DNA of 64,000 bases from Linanthus parryae (Eukaryota > Streptophyta > Magnoliopsida > Ericales > Polemoniaceae): assembly GCA_023055425.1 (NCBI GenBank), contig JALGPY010000004.1, positions 61,713,718 through 61,777,717 on the forward strand. The letters run 5' to 3'. This document shows, piece by piece, positions 36,121 through 48,144 of this stretch; positions within the stretch are counted from its first letter, which is position 1; each line of letters starts with the position of its first letter. The notes under the pieces were generated by a model. It worked only from the letters and a program-made list of their open reading frames with translations, searched no databases and had not been told where the DNA came from. Position numbers and translations under genes: made by a program.

Positions 36121-38032
36121 TCAAATTGTGGGAGTTGCATGAAGCCATTCGATGAATCCAATGAAATTCCCATCCATGTACGGTTTCGATCTCTGGCCAT
36201 TCACCTTAAACATGTTCCCATTTGCATCCTCTAATTCAAGAGATCCCCACGGAAAAACCGCAGTAATTGTGTAGGGACCACTCCATCTAAATTTCAATTT
36301 CCCTGGAAACAACTTTAGTCTGGCATTGAAGATCAGCACTCTCTGTCCGACTTTGAAGTCTCTCGGGATGATGTGCCTGTCGTGCCACTGCTTTGTCCTT
36401 TCCTTATAGATTCTCACACTTTCATATGCCATCAATCGAAATTCCTCAAGTTCAAGTAGTGCTTGCTTCCGTAGCTCACCTGAGAGCTTAGCGTCCAAAT
36501 TGATCTTCTTCAAGGCCAAGAATGCCTTGTGCTCAAGTTCCACTGGAAGATTACACGACTTCCCCAAATACTAGCTGATAGGGAGACATGCCTAAAGGAG
36601 TCTTGTACGCAGTCCTATATGCCCATAAGCTATCATCTAAATGCAGAGACCAATCTTTGCGTCCCGGATTGTCTGTCTTCTCTAGAATCTCTTTTATCTC
36701 TCGGTTAGAAACTTCTGCTTGCCCATTCGACTGTGGATGATAAGCCAGTGATATCTTATGCGTCTTTACCCCATATTTGCTCAAGACATTGGCAAAGACT
36801 TTGTTCACGAAGTGCGATCCTTCATCACTGATAATGGCTCTGGGAGTCCCATACCGTGTAAATATGCTCTTACGCACGAATCTATCTACAATAGCTCCAT
36901 CATTCTTGGGACAAGCCATAGCCTCTACCCACTTGGTCACATAATCCAAAGCTAACAGTATATAAAGATTTCCAAGCGAAGACGGGAATGGTTCCATGAA
37001 ATCAGTGCCCCAAACATCAAAGGGCTCTACTTCCAACACGAAATTTTGAGGCATCTCATTTCGTTTGGAGATATTGTCGGTTCTCTGACCTCGGTCACAC
37101 TGCTGTACAAATAAATGAGCATCTTTATGTAAAGAAGGCCAATAAAATCCACTTTGCAATACCTTTGCCACAGTACGCGTTTTGCCAAAATGCCCTCCGC
37201 AATTCAGTTCATGGCAGTGCCTAAGAATGTCCAAAGTGTCTGGCTCAGCTACGCATCTTCTCAACACATTGTTAGCTCCCAACTTGAACAAATAGGGGTC
37301 ATCCCAAAAGTAGTGTCGTGCATCTGCGAAAAATTTCTTTTTCTGATGGAAGGTCATGTCTTTTGGGACAATATTGAGCGCCTTGAAATTTGCTAAATCC
37401 GCAAACCAAGGCACAACTGCTACCACTACCATAAGTTGTTCATCTGGAAAATCTTCTCTAATTGGCACATCTTCTTGTTTTTCATTCTCCAGTCGTGAAA
37501 AATGGTCTGCAACAACGTTTTCTACTCCCTTCTTGTCCTTGATCACTATGTCAAACTCTTGCATTAGCAAAACCCATCGGATCAATCTAGTCTTCGCATC
37601 CTTCTTAGTAAGAAGATATTTGAGGGCTGCATGGTCCGTGAAAATGGTCACCTGAGAACCCACAAGGTATGGACGAAACTTGTCCAATGCGAAGATAAGA
37701 GCCGACATCTCCTTCTCCGTGGTGGCATAATTAACATGTGCGGTATTAAGAGTACGAATGGCATAGTAAATGACATGAGCTACCTTGTCTTTCCGCTGTC
37801 CCAGTACTGCTCCCACCGCATAATCGCTGGCATCACACATAAGCTCGAACGGCAAGGTCCAATCTGGGGTGGCTATAATGGGAGAACTGATCAAATTTTT
37901 CTTGAGCAAATCAAAAGCTATCTTGCACTCTTCATTAAAATCAAAGACGACATATTTCTCAAGCAAACCAGATAAAGGCTTTGTGATCTTCGAAAAGTCT
38001 TTAATGAAACGCCGGTAGAAACCTGCATGTCC
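36121..38032 (-). pseudogene. Athila RNase H and integrase
   Basis: From the RT end: [18 protein letters not shown], then [15 protein letters not shown] and [11 protein letters not shown] (Gypsy RNase H). The integrase zinc region has [14 protein letters not shown] and then QQCDRGQR, in which the second Cys of the usual CxxC is Gly. The core has [21 protein letters not shown] and [12 protein letters not shown] (D, D, E). Then YQLVFG, a frameshift near 36560, and [21 protein letters not shown] with the C-terminal VGQRVLIFNARLKLFPGKLK and RWSGPYTI (GPY/F-like). Stop at 36121. The frameshift and the zinc-site change make it inactive. Confidence 0.9.
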
Positions 38033-38890
38033 CTAGAAACTCCGTACCCCTTTGACAGATGTAGGATAAGGAAGCTTCTCAATCACCTCAATTTTCGCCC
38101 GATCTACCTCTAAGCCTTTGCTGGAAATCTTGTGCCCCAACACTATCCCCTCAGTCACCATGAAATGACACTTCTCCCAGTTAAGCACTAGGTTGGTGTC
38201 AATACATCTGTCCAGTACCCGAGCTAGCTGCTGGAGACAGTCTTCGAACCCATCACCATAAAGTGAAAAATCATCCATGAAGACTTCGAAATTTTGCTCC
38301 ATCATGTCCGAGAAGATAGACATCATACACCTGTGAAACGTAGCAGGTGCATTGCATAGCCCAATGGGCATGCGTCTGAATGCAAAGGTCCCATAAGGAC
38401 AAGTAAATGGTCGTCTTCTCCTGGTCAGCTGGCTCAATCGCTATCTGATTATACCCAGAGTATCCATCCAAAAAGCAGTAATGCGAATGACGTGCCAGCC
38501 TATCAAGCATCTGGTCCACCAATGGGTGGGGAAAATGATCCTTCAAAGTGGCATCATTGAGTTTGCGGTAATCCATGCAAACTCTCCACCCCGTAACTAT
38601 ACGAGTGGCAATCTGATCACCTTTTCCCCTTCCACCACAGTTATACCTCCCTTCTTAGGGACACACTGCACCGGGCTAGTCCACATGCTATCGGAAATCG
38701 GATAGATGATACCTGCTTCCAACCATTTAAGCACCTCTTTCTTCACCACCTCCGGCATATGAGGGTTGAGGCGGCGTTGAAACTGAACTACCGGCTTCTT
38801 GACTTCCATGAGCCGGATCTTGTGCTGGCAAATTATGGGGCTGATCCCCTTGATATTTGCTATGGTCCATCCCATAGCTGCTTTCCTCTC
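38033..38890 (-). pseudogene. Athila reverse transcriptase
   Basis: Starts after a stop near 38890. Reads VVKKEVLKWLEAGIIYPISD, SMWTSPVQCVPKKGG, CMDYRKLNDATLKDHFPHPL, FLDGYSGYNQIAI, then in another frame CPYGTFAFRRMPIGLCNAPA, FEVFMDDFSLYG (catalytic DD) and LVLNWEKCHFMVTEGIVLGH. This is the full order of a Gypsy RT palm and thumb. Shifts near 38600 and 38430 and a stop near 38033 break it. Confidence 0.9.
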
Positions 38891-40301
38891 CTACAATACC
38901 TTGAGAAGCTGCTCCTCCTGTTCCCTGTCTAAACACGTAGAAACAATCACAGGTAAAGTCTCATCAGATCCCAAGTATAAATATTTTAAATGAGCAGGTA
39001 AAGGTTTCAATTCTAAATCCGGAGCAGTAATAAGAGAAGGAGTAAGAATCATCCTGCTTCCCTCATTAAAGAGGGGTAGGGGTGAAATCCAGCTGGCTTC
39101 CATAGCTTGTTCTTTTTCACTCGAATCAAGTAAGACAAGTTCCTCATACAGCTGCTCCAATAAGATATCGTCCTCCTCATCCGGTGTGTATGCCTCCACA
39201 CCAAAGCACTGCTCACTCACTGCATATGCAGGAAATTTCATAGCTTCAAAGACATTGACTGCCACCTTCTCATCGTTAATACGCATAGTCAATTCTCCAT
39301 TGGCAACATCAATAATCGTCTTCCCTATATGAGTGGGACATCATCGTCAGCATCCGTATCTAGGATCACAAAATCTGCGGGAAAGATGAGTCCTTCGGCT
39401 CTCACAAGCACATCCTCCAAAACACCCCGTGGTCGTTTTATTGTACCGTCAGCCATCTGTAACACATACGAGTAGGTTTTGGATCTCCTACACCAAGTTG
39501 CTCAAATACTGATGTAGGCATCAAATTTATGCTTGCGCCAAGATCACATAATGCTCTACCATGGAATGCATCTCCCAATGTCACAGGAATAATGAAACCA
39601 CCCGGATCTTTCATCTTTTTGGGTAGCACTTTTCGCACTACGGCGCTATACTCCTCATTCAGGGTCACGGTCTCAAAATCATCCATGCGTCTTCTATTAG
39701 AGAGTAGGTCCTTGAGAAATTTTGCGTATTTAGGCATTTGTGAAATTGCTTCATCAAAGGGGATATTGATGTGTAACTTCTTGAAGATATCAACAAATTT
39801 CTTGAAGTGCTTGGCATCCTCTTGACTCTTCAATCTCTGCGGGTAGGGAACACGAACACTATACTCTTCCTTTGGCTTAGGATTTTCCTCCGACTTCCTA
39901 CTCGTGTCCTTTGATTGGGGAATCACGGTAGGCACGGGAATTTCTTCATCTAGTGCTTTTTCTGTGGCCTTAGTTGCCTCGGCTCGCGCGTGTGTAGGAT
40001 ATGGAGGATCCTTAGTGGTGGTCCCACTGCGAGTAGTGATAGCCTTCAATTGCTCAGGTGGAGTGATTGTGTTAGAAGGTAGTATACCTGGTGGAAGTCG
40101 AGTATTCTTATTAGCTATTTGGCCAATCTGTGTCTCATGGCTTTTTATCGAGGCTTCCATCGCGACAATCTTGCTCTCAATCTTATCATTGCTAGCTAAC
40201 AGTTTTCTCAACAATGCGTTTGTATCCTGTTCTTCTGAGGGTGGAGGTGGAGCCTGTTGCTGTGGAGCCTGTCTCTGAGCTTGGTAAGGAACATTTGGCC
40301 G
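38891..40301 (-). pseudogene. Athila Gag tail and protease region
   Basis: It continues the gag frame past a single TAA at about 40302. Includes QAPQQQAPPPPSEEQ, LRKLLASNDKIESKIVAME (coiled-coil like), VPYPQRLKSQEDAKHFKKF and then the retropepsin start CDLGASINLMPTSVFEQLG. Asp-Leu-Gly-Ala-Ser replaces the usual DTG/DSG in Athila proteases, which is normal for the family. A frameshift near 39440 follows, then a conserved linker with VNVFEAMKFP and EEDDILLEQLYEE before RT. Confidence 0.8.
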
Positions 40302-41648
40302 TTAACCTGGCGCATATATTCCACTATTCGGATTGGCATAGCTGAAGTTGAGGTGATTGCGGTTGTAGGGATGATAGATGTTTGGCCATTGCTGCTGTCT
40401 TGGTTGACCCATGTAGTTCACGTCTTCAATACCATCCCCATATCCCTGATTTGCATCTACTACCATCTCTCCCACTGACTTCACCTGTGACGATGGATTC
40501 AAATTACTGAAAGCCGAAGTCATCACTGCCATCTGATGTTCAAATTTCTGTTCAACCATGGACTCAATCTTACTAACCAATGCACCATCTGATTTCGTGT
40601 TTCTACGAGTTTCAGACCTCGTGGATTCACGTTTTGCTACATTATCTAGCAGATCACGACATCTCTGTAATCCCATTCCCATAAAATTTCCTTGAGCCAT
40701 CATATCCAGTTCACTAGCAGTGTCTCTGTCCAAAGCATTATAAAAGTAGTGCAGAAGTTTATACCATGGCTCTCCGTGAGTAGGGCATCTGCGAAGGAGT
40801 TGGTTGAACTTTCTCCACGTGTCTCCCAGAGAGTCATCTTCCTGCTGTGTAAATTTGGTTATATCAGCCATCCGTTGAGCAACCTTGGATGGTGGAAGAT
40901 GCTTCCTAAGAAACTCTCTGCTACAATCTGCCCTTGTAAGTATGCTGCCTGCTAGAAGTTCCATAAGCCATGTCTTTTCCTTTCCCGATAAAGAAAAGGG
41001 GAAAAGCATGAGCTTTATCGTCTCGAGTGGAACTCTCTGATCATACATGGTAGAAGTAATTTGCTCGAAATTGAGCAAGTGCTGATGTGGATCATCACTC
41101 AGGGCTCCAGTGAATAAGCATTCATCCCTAATCATATTGATCAACGGTTGGCGAATCTCGAAATGTGCGGCATTAATCTGAGGTCTGACAATAGTGGGTT
41201 GATATCCCTCCGGTGTAGTTCTGAAGTAGTCCACCAAAGGACGCTCATCCTCCTCAGCATTGTTGACTTTCTCTACCGCATTCCGACCGTTACTGTTCCG
41301 ATTATTGCCCCCATCATTCCCATTGCCACTGTTATTTCTACCAACTACCTCCGCACCAGGATGTTGTTGTGGATTTTTAGGGTTCATGCGATCAATCATC
41401 GCCTGCATCTCAGCCATTTGAGCCCTAATTTGCTCAGTTTCCGCGGCTCTGTTTGCAGCCTCATCTACAACAGCTGCTCTTGCTGCTTCCGCATCTTGCA
41501 CACTTTTGCGGATTCTCTCAAACTCAGCTCTAGTTTCTTCATCCATGGTGACTGAGCTTGAATTCCTCTTGTCTCTACGTTGTGCTTTCAATAAGGATTC
41601 CGGGTTTTCAAACGTTGGATACAAAGGCTCGTCTCTCGAACGGTTCAT
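40302..41648 (-). pseudogene. Athila Gag
   Basis: 448 codons from MNRSRDEPLYPTFENPESLL. An Ala/Glu-rich helix near residues 40-85 comes first, then the Gypsy capsid block: FEIRQPLINMIRDECLFTGA, DPHQHLLNFEQITSTM, KLMLFPFSLSGKEKTWLMEL, SREFLRKHLPPSKVAQRM and DSLGDTWRKFNQLLRRCPTHG. It ends at a TAA in the frame that would otherwise run on into protease. The capsid core itself is intact. It forms the virus-like particle in live elements. Confidence 0.9.
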
Positions 41649-41761
41649 GCACTCTGTAAATCAACCTGAAATCACAAAACACGCAAAACGTAGGTGAGTG
41701 ACGGATATAAAAAATAAATTAAAATCCCTAAGGCTAGGAATTATAACTAATTTAGCCGAAG

Positions 41762-41779
41762 TCCCCGGCAACGTCGCCA
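41762..41779 (-). promoter_or_regulatory. Athila primer binding site (tRNA-Asp)
   Basis: Minus strand TGGCGACGTTGCCGGGGA, 6 nt inside the right LTR. It differs by one base from TGGCGCCGTTGCCGGGGA, the standard Athila/Tat site complementary to tRNA-Asp; the intact form is at 48018 in the non-autonomous element. Confidence 0.85.
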
Positions 41780-41785
41780 AAAACT

Positions 41786-43584
41786 TGACACGCTCTAACC
41801 ACAAGTGTATGGTTGTCGTGTGTAGTAATAAACCGGAAATCCGGGCTATCGAACCCAAGGGACTTTGTTTAAACTAATTATTATTCTAAACCTTATGTGG
41901 GTACGTCGCAAGTTGTGTTTTGTTCTAATTCTACTAAAATAAAAACGCAATATTCTCAATTAACCGAGTGAAGTAGGTCACGATTAATAAAGAATGAATT
42001 TTAGGGTTTTTGTAATATAGGGAAAAATACCGGGAATTCTCTAGGTTCACTAGGTTGATCTAAACTTATGTTTTGATTCGTAAAACAACCGCGTATCTTT
42101 CACTATTAACCGAGCAATATTAAACTTACCGAGTTACCAAGCAAGTTCACTATACTTAAAACCAAAACATACCGAGTTACCAAGTCTATTTTAGCTTTAA
42201 ATACGCATTAGAACCATAATTCTACTCTAATGATCCTAGTTAACAATATCGAGTTACCAAACATTGATGCGACTAGGTGGATTATTCAATTTACCGACTA
42301 AATCTCACGGAGTTACCACGTGAAAACTAATTAAGTTTATCTTTACGTTAGCTACTCGCAAAAATAATGTGATTACACTCGTAAATAATCCATAACAATG
42401 AAAGAATACGCGAGATTAAGTTAAAACATGAATCACAATCTCAAAACATGATATTTAGATCAAACCCTAGCTACACCAAACGAGAATTCCCAGCAAATAG
42501 AGTTTAGCTACTACGATTCATACTCAAAACAACGAGTTTCATGAGTTTAAACGTAAAAATCAAGAAAAGAGAAGAGTTGAGAATCCAAACGGATGATCGA
42601 AAGCTCCTAAGCTCTCCCAATAGCTTCTTGATCTCCCAAAAGTGTTTCTAACGTGAGGAACTACTGAAAAAAGTCGACCTAGAATACTTAAATACGTTTC
42701 CATAATACGATTACAAAGTTTGGATACACTACGAAAAAGCCCCGCACAAAAATCCTGACTTCCAGCGATGTCTTCGTACGAAGAGTCTTCGTACAAAGAC
42801 AAATGCTCTTCGTACGAAGGTCTTCTTATACAGATACTGCAAGCTTGTTTGAGAAGACTTCTTCAGAACTCGAAAAATGGCTAAGTATTTTGTCTTCGTA
42901 CGAAGATGCTCCAGGTAATTCGTAAAATCGCCCTAATCTATATCGGTGTGTTGTGTCTAGCTCAAATGCATGAAATTGTTGTGCCGATATTATTGTAGGA
43001 AAGTTCTGAACTTGTCAAAAGTAGTTTCTGGAAGAGCATCTCGCCCTATTTTTCTACTAGTAGATGTCAAGAGTTCATTTAGTTCATAGACTACTTAAAA
43101 AAAAAATTAAGATGTCAAAATTTTCTAAATATGACATTTTGCTTGTTACTTTAATATCTCAAGTACATAGATGCAGTGACTATTAATGCTTTTATCACCT
43201 GAGATAACACTCACTCATTTCGTCTTCGTACGAAGACCCCATTTTTCAGCATCTTTCTTTGACTTTTTCCTTTCTTCCTTTGACTTCCTTCTTGCTTCCT
43301 TTGACCTTTCCTTTGAGTTCTTTGCTTCCGAAGTTCGTTTCCATCTCCCACATGATCCTCCAAGCCCTTTTTCCTGCGAATCACAACACGAAAACACAAC
43401 CCGCGATCATGTCACAATAAAAGATCAAATAACTAAAGAAACGCCCGGATTTAACAAGTAAAGCACATGAACTCTCAATATCACATTTTATCTCAATTTA
43501 CTCAAAAGACGACGAATTCTCCATGTTGAGCACGCAAAACGTAGAAATAATAGGCATACAATAACTCCGAAAACGGAGTTATCA
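41786..43584 (-). repeat. Athila 5' LTR (right copy), with an extra segment
   Basis: 1799 bp. Same ends as the left LTR, but with an additional segment of about 315 bp (42907-43221) bounded on both sides by GTCTTCGTACGAAGA. The palindrome core occurs near 42771, 42806, 42893 and 43222. On minus this is the promoter-bearing LTR of the element. Confidence 0.9.
42907..43221. repeat. LTR-specific extra segment between two palindromes
   Basis: Present in the right LTR, absent from the left, with identical 15-base palindrome copies at each edge. It could be an insertion, or the left copy could have lost it by recombination between palindromes. The segment is AT-rich, without ORF or terminal repeats, and I do not recognise it. 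Confidence 0.6.
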
Positions 43585-43589
43585 TTTAG

Positions 43590-46135
43590 TACTAATATTT
43601 TGGTCATATTCATTTCTCTGTGTTTTGCATGTATCTTGTATGCTTAACTTAGTGATATTTGGAGTAGTTAAAGTTTTTATTTTTTTGAATGTATCAATTG
43701 CTCTTAGTTCAATGAAACTTGTGTTAGTTGAATTAATTTTGATGTTTCAAAATATGAATAGTTTGTGGATTTCGTTATTCTACTCAATCATAAGATCTTG
43801 AAGAATTTTAATATGTATTCATCCCACAAACCAAACTCATGGGAGAGTCCACTGTAAAAATGCAAATCCAGATCAATTTTAAATATTTAGTTATGATTTC
43901 TCAAACTAGATCGTACTACAACAGTCTTTTCACTGGACTATTTGTAGTGTTTTTAGTATAAACTCATATTCTTGAATCCAATTGTGCCCATATTTTTACT
44001 ACTTATACTAGACACATATAGGTTTGTTCTGTGAAAATTTTAGCCATGATTGACATGCTTAAGAGGTAATTATGGTCATGCAAAGTCGGCCTTTCTGTTT
44101 AGAATTTTCTCTCTATAGAGAAATAAATGTTGGTTTTTAACTTGAGTTATATAAAAAAAAATCAAATTATGCCTTCTAATATGAAAGTAGACAAATATGT
44201 GATATTTCAGCTTTATTTTCATATTTTTCTCAAGATTTTGATATGAAAATCGAGGTCGTAAAGTTATAGCAGTGAATGTGTGTGAAAAAGGTTTCAAGTA
44301 TTTTAAAGTTTCAACAACTCCATATGTTATATGACCGAAATAACTCGTAGGATATGCATATCATGGAAATACCTATGTTGCACAAGTGCGGGCGCTGGCA
44401 CTTTGTGCGGGTGCGGTAAATTACTGAAATTCAAGGGTGCGCGTGCGGTGGGGGTGCAGTGGCGACTTTTTATTTTTAAATATTTTTATTTAATATTATT
44501 TGTGATACCCTATACTAACATAAAAACAATATTAGTAATCAAAATTATAGTAACGCAAAAATTCATACATTGATTCAAGGAAACATAGCTACTATACTAA
44601 CAATATAATATTTTCTTGTCATTGTCGTTGTTCTTAGCTTTGAATAGACGAGTAATTTAATGGTTAGAAGGGTTCACACAGATGCCTTTTTTTGGTTAAA
44701 CTGTAACTGTAATTTAGAGGACCTCTCAAATCTCAACTGAAACTTTCAAAATGACCCTTCAATATCCACGAATCACCCACGAAGCACACATGATGCACCC
44801 AACCACCTAGAAGTACCAGGTGCGGATGCATGACCTTTTAGGAGAAACATAGGGAAATAAGCACTATAAATTATTGTAAGTGAAACTTGGTTGTAATTAG
44901 TGTTTATATGTGTGATTGTAGATGATTCATGTGTAGGCGACGAGTTCTTTGAATTTGAGTCCCTAGAACCCTCCGTTGTTGTTGCATTTGTCACTTACTT
45001 TGACTTTCCGCTAAGTACATATGTGCGACCCTTGTTTATCAAAATGTGCTTATGCATGTGACATTTTAAAAATGTGTTTTGTTACATGAAAAGGTATGTG
45101 AAGTATGATTTGGACCCTCTAGTTGATTTGAGTTTTACTTTTCCGTAAACTATTTGAGAACTCTTGGAAACACTCTTAATTATTGTGAAGATGGATGATG
45201 TATTTGAAACAGAAAAATGATAAGTTACTTCTAATACAATTAGGCGATGTACATAATCTCTATATGATGTGTACGGCTGGAGGTAATCCCTCCTTTGTAC
45301 ATAATTCGAAAAATGTTATTGTATCTCCCCTTGTTTTTTGCCAATACGCACTGAGGTGATGAGATTTTGGGGCTATACAACTGTCAAAGCTATGTAGTCT
45401 TACCTATATTTGTGAGGATCACTGCTATATAGGGGTGTTGACACTTAAGGTATTTTAGCTATATTACGAGATGGGGTTGCATGATGGCTCCCTCTTACAC
45501 TCCTAGGGAAGTAGGATTATTGAATCCTATCAAGCATCAATATATTATGATTGTGATAATTTTCATCGTGATCCATCTTTTTACATCGATCTTGTTGGTG
45601 GCTCGTAAATTATGTATGCCCAAGCCCCAACCAAATGAAATAACGTTGAAAGGAAATTGGCTACTAGTAGTATAATGTTTTAAATCTACTGTCTAATTTA
45701 TTTACTATTATCTTAAATATAATGTTTCATTTCAAACTAGTACTTGTGTCTCCAATCATCATTATAGATGGTGTAATGTGTATTTGCTCAGTCTAAACTA
45801 ATTTTTTTTCTAACTATGGTTTCATGTTTCCAAATCACCATAGGTTTACTATGCTATGGCTGAAAACGCAAATGGGGAAAAGACGCTGAACTCAATCTAG
45901 ATCATCTAGCCCATCAATACTACTTCCTTTGTTAGTTATTTTGGTTGAAAGTTTTGTTGAACACTGTTCATTGTAATACATTCATTGAGATGACGTATTT
46001 ACCGTAAGTTATCGTTTGATCACATTAACCCTCAACAGAGATCTACTTTGTTCCCAGTGAGGCTCATCACTTCGGGCGGAGAGAATTTTCCAAATTAGCG
46101 GTTCAGCCGGCCCCAAAATTTGGGCAAGTACCCTT
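43590..46135 (+). repeat. Degenerate LTR-like sequence (possible copy 4 of the solo-LTR family)
   Basis: A stretch near 45416-45451 contains ATAGGGGTGTTGACACTTAAG, matching the conserved block of the three solo LTRs with one CpG-type change. Other weak matches follow in the right order (GGCGATGTACA near 45242, a GCTCAG-type block near 45790, a GGGG block near 45880). The ends are not definable, so the extent is approximate. The small ORF at 45481-45675 is not supported as a gene. Confidence 0.5.
44372..44851. mobile_element. hAT-like MITE
   Basis: About 480 bp, starting CCTATGTTGCACAAGTGCGG and ending GGAGAAACATA. The terminal TATGTT/AACATA words are inverted. Flanks TGGAAATA (44364-44371) and GGGAAATA (44852-44859) differ at one base, which fits an 8-bp duplication. 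GC-rich words near the left end (GTGCGG) recur at the right end (GGTGCGGATGCA). No coding capacity. Confidence 0.5.
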
Positions 46136-46402
46136 TTGAGGCTTCAATTTTTTTTTTGTCATGGTCATATTTAGAATCATGACTCTACCAGGCAAAGAGT
46201 TTGGTTGTGTAATGAGTCTGCATCTAGCCTTTGATAGAAGAGTTTTATTGAAAACTATGAGACTTTAAAATCCCATGCCCCTTTACATTTATGAACTCTT
46301 AGAACATCACTTGCTAGCCACTGAGTGATATGATTTTTAGTACCTCCCGGCTAACTAAAACATGTTTGTGGTTCCATTGAATACTAATTGTTTTAGAGTC
46401 TG

Positions 46403-48011
46403 TGATAACTCTTTAATAATATTCATCCTATATACACTTTATATTGTTATTTGTGTGCGTTTCAGTGCAAAGTGACAAATTTCGGGCTTATTTGAGAAGA
46501 AAATGAGTATTATGATGTTTTAGAGCTTAAACGTACAATCCGGGCGTTTCTTGAATAGTTTTACTTATGATTTGTATGATTTTGTCACATTTGATCTTTG
46601 TGGTAGTGTTCGTGTTGTGATTTATAGGAACATTGCATGAGGAGAGCAATTGGAGAGAAGAAACGAGCTTCGGAAGTCAAGAAGAAGCAAGAGAAGCAAA
46701 GTTGGAGGAGCAGAATTGACCATCCTTCACTATTTTGATGATATCTTGAGTTCTACAAAACCTGCTATAGTGAGATTGGTGCCAAATGAAATTAGACTCA
46801 AAGATCTTTCAAACGGTAGGTCACGGAGCTCAATCAAAGGTCGGACGAGAAAGATATGGTCCGCGAAGTTGACACAAAAACGAAGAAAAGCTGGTAAAGT
46901 TTCACTGGACCAGTGTGCACTCTTCTGATTGTATCTGGAGTTACACATACAATTTTGGATCAAGGCCTACGCCATTAGAAAGTAGACATCCAGGGCTTTT
47001 CAACGATATAAGATAGGCCCAAAACGGAGTCCGGATGAGGTAGAAAAGGCCCGCGCAAGATCAGCTTATGAAATCTGTCCGGGAATTACAAACTGGAGGG
47101 GCTGAAGTGCAAATTCGGCCAAAGTTCATTAAAAAACGTGCCCAGGCCTTATGAAACGTCTTCTCAGCCCGAGAACACAGAAGGACGCAGCTGGAGGAAG
47201 GGAGGAGACAGCTCCCAAGCCATTGGAGAGCTCGGATTCCCGCCGGATCAAGGATTCATCGTTTGATCTCTCTATCTCTCTTGTTTTTGATGAATACTTG
47301 GAAATTCTTCGTTGTATTCCCAACTATGAGTAGCTAAACTTTCTATTCGGGATATCTCATAGGTAGCTAGGGTTTGAACACCATGTTGGTGATTTATGGA
47401 TCTTTTTCATGCTTTTAGCTTAATTGAATGTGTTTTCCTTAGCTATGCTTGATTTATGTACTTAATTCTATCGTTTCTATTGTTTGAGCTCTCAATACGA
47501 TGATTATAGGTATAGGATGTTAGAGGAATCAACATTCTCTACCCGGAAACTTGAATCAAGCACTAGCCGTATCTAGGGTTGAGGAATCTTGCTAGTTAGC
47601 TAGAACTAAGAGTAGACCACAAGAACATAATGCTTATTTGAACTTGAGTAGGTTAGAGAAATCAGGTACAAGAGTTTGAATATAGGCTTTGGTTGAGGAA
47701 TCTTCAAAGCATAGGTTCTCGTTTGGCTAAGTAAAAGACGTTCGTGTTACTAGAACATAAATCATAAGTGGTGTGAGATCCGTAGTGAACCCGAAGAGAT
47801 ATCCTGATACTTATCCCTCGTATTAATCTCAATTTTAATAATTAGCTTGTTATAATTACTTTCTTAGATTAGTCAAACAAACTCAATTACTTTCCCACAT
47901 TAAAGTTAATCATCCTAATTCGTTCACGAGAAGTCCTTTGGGTTCGACAAACCCGGATTTACCGGATATTACTACACACGACGGCCATACACTTGTGGTT
48001 GGATCGTGTCA
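46403..48011 (+). repeat. 5' LTR of the non-autonomous Athila relative
   Basis: 1609 bp, TGATAACTCTTTAA...GGATCGTGTCA. The last part (ACTACACACGACGGCCATAC onward) matches the Athila LTR end. The 92-codon ORF inside (46650-46928) is duplicated in the other LTR simply because the LTRs are near identical; I do not call it a gene. Confidence 0.95.
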
Positions 48012-48017
48012 AGTTTT

Positions 48018-48035
48018 TGGCGCCGTTGCCGGGGA
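48018..48035 (+). promoter_or_regulatory. Primer binding site, tRNA-Asp
   Basis: TGGCGCCGTTGCCGGGGA starts six bases after the 5' LTR. It is the exact standard Athila primer site for minus-strand DNA synthesis. Confidence 0.93.
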
Positions 48036-48144
48036 CTTCAGTTGAATTAGTTAGGATTATTAACTTTAGGGATTTTATCTTTCTGTCTTTATTTATTTAT
48101 TTGTTAATCTCACCGGCTTCCTAGAAAATTATTTTACGGATAAC

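Larger units (their letters stand above)
26684..43584 (-). mobile_element. Ty3/Gypsy retrotransposon, Athila-type, with both LTRs
   Basis: 16.9 kb on minus. The LTRs are 26684-28137 and 41786-43584. The target duplication TTTAG is perfect (26679-26683 and 43585-43589). Minus-strand order: 5' LTR (right), primer site matching tRNA-Asp, gag, protease, RT, RNase H, integrase, a conserved stem-loop, a third env-position ORF, purine tract, 3' LTR (left). Gag motifs, a tRNA-Asp primer and a long region after integrase with an extra ORF are Athila hallmarks. A 2.7-kb solo LTR is inserted in the third ORF. About eight differences in the first 500 aligned LTR bases suggest a moderately old insertion. 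All ORFs are broken. Confidence 0.93.

Noticed and set aside
46650..46928. A 92-codon ORF identical (apart from LTR substitutions) at 51360-51638
   Set aside because: It is in the LTR, so the two copies are one sequence duplicated by reverse transcription and not independent evidence of coding selection.
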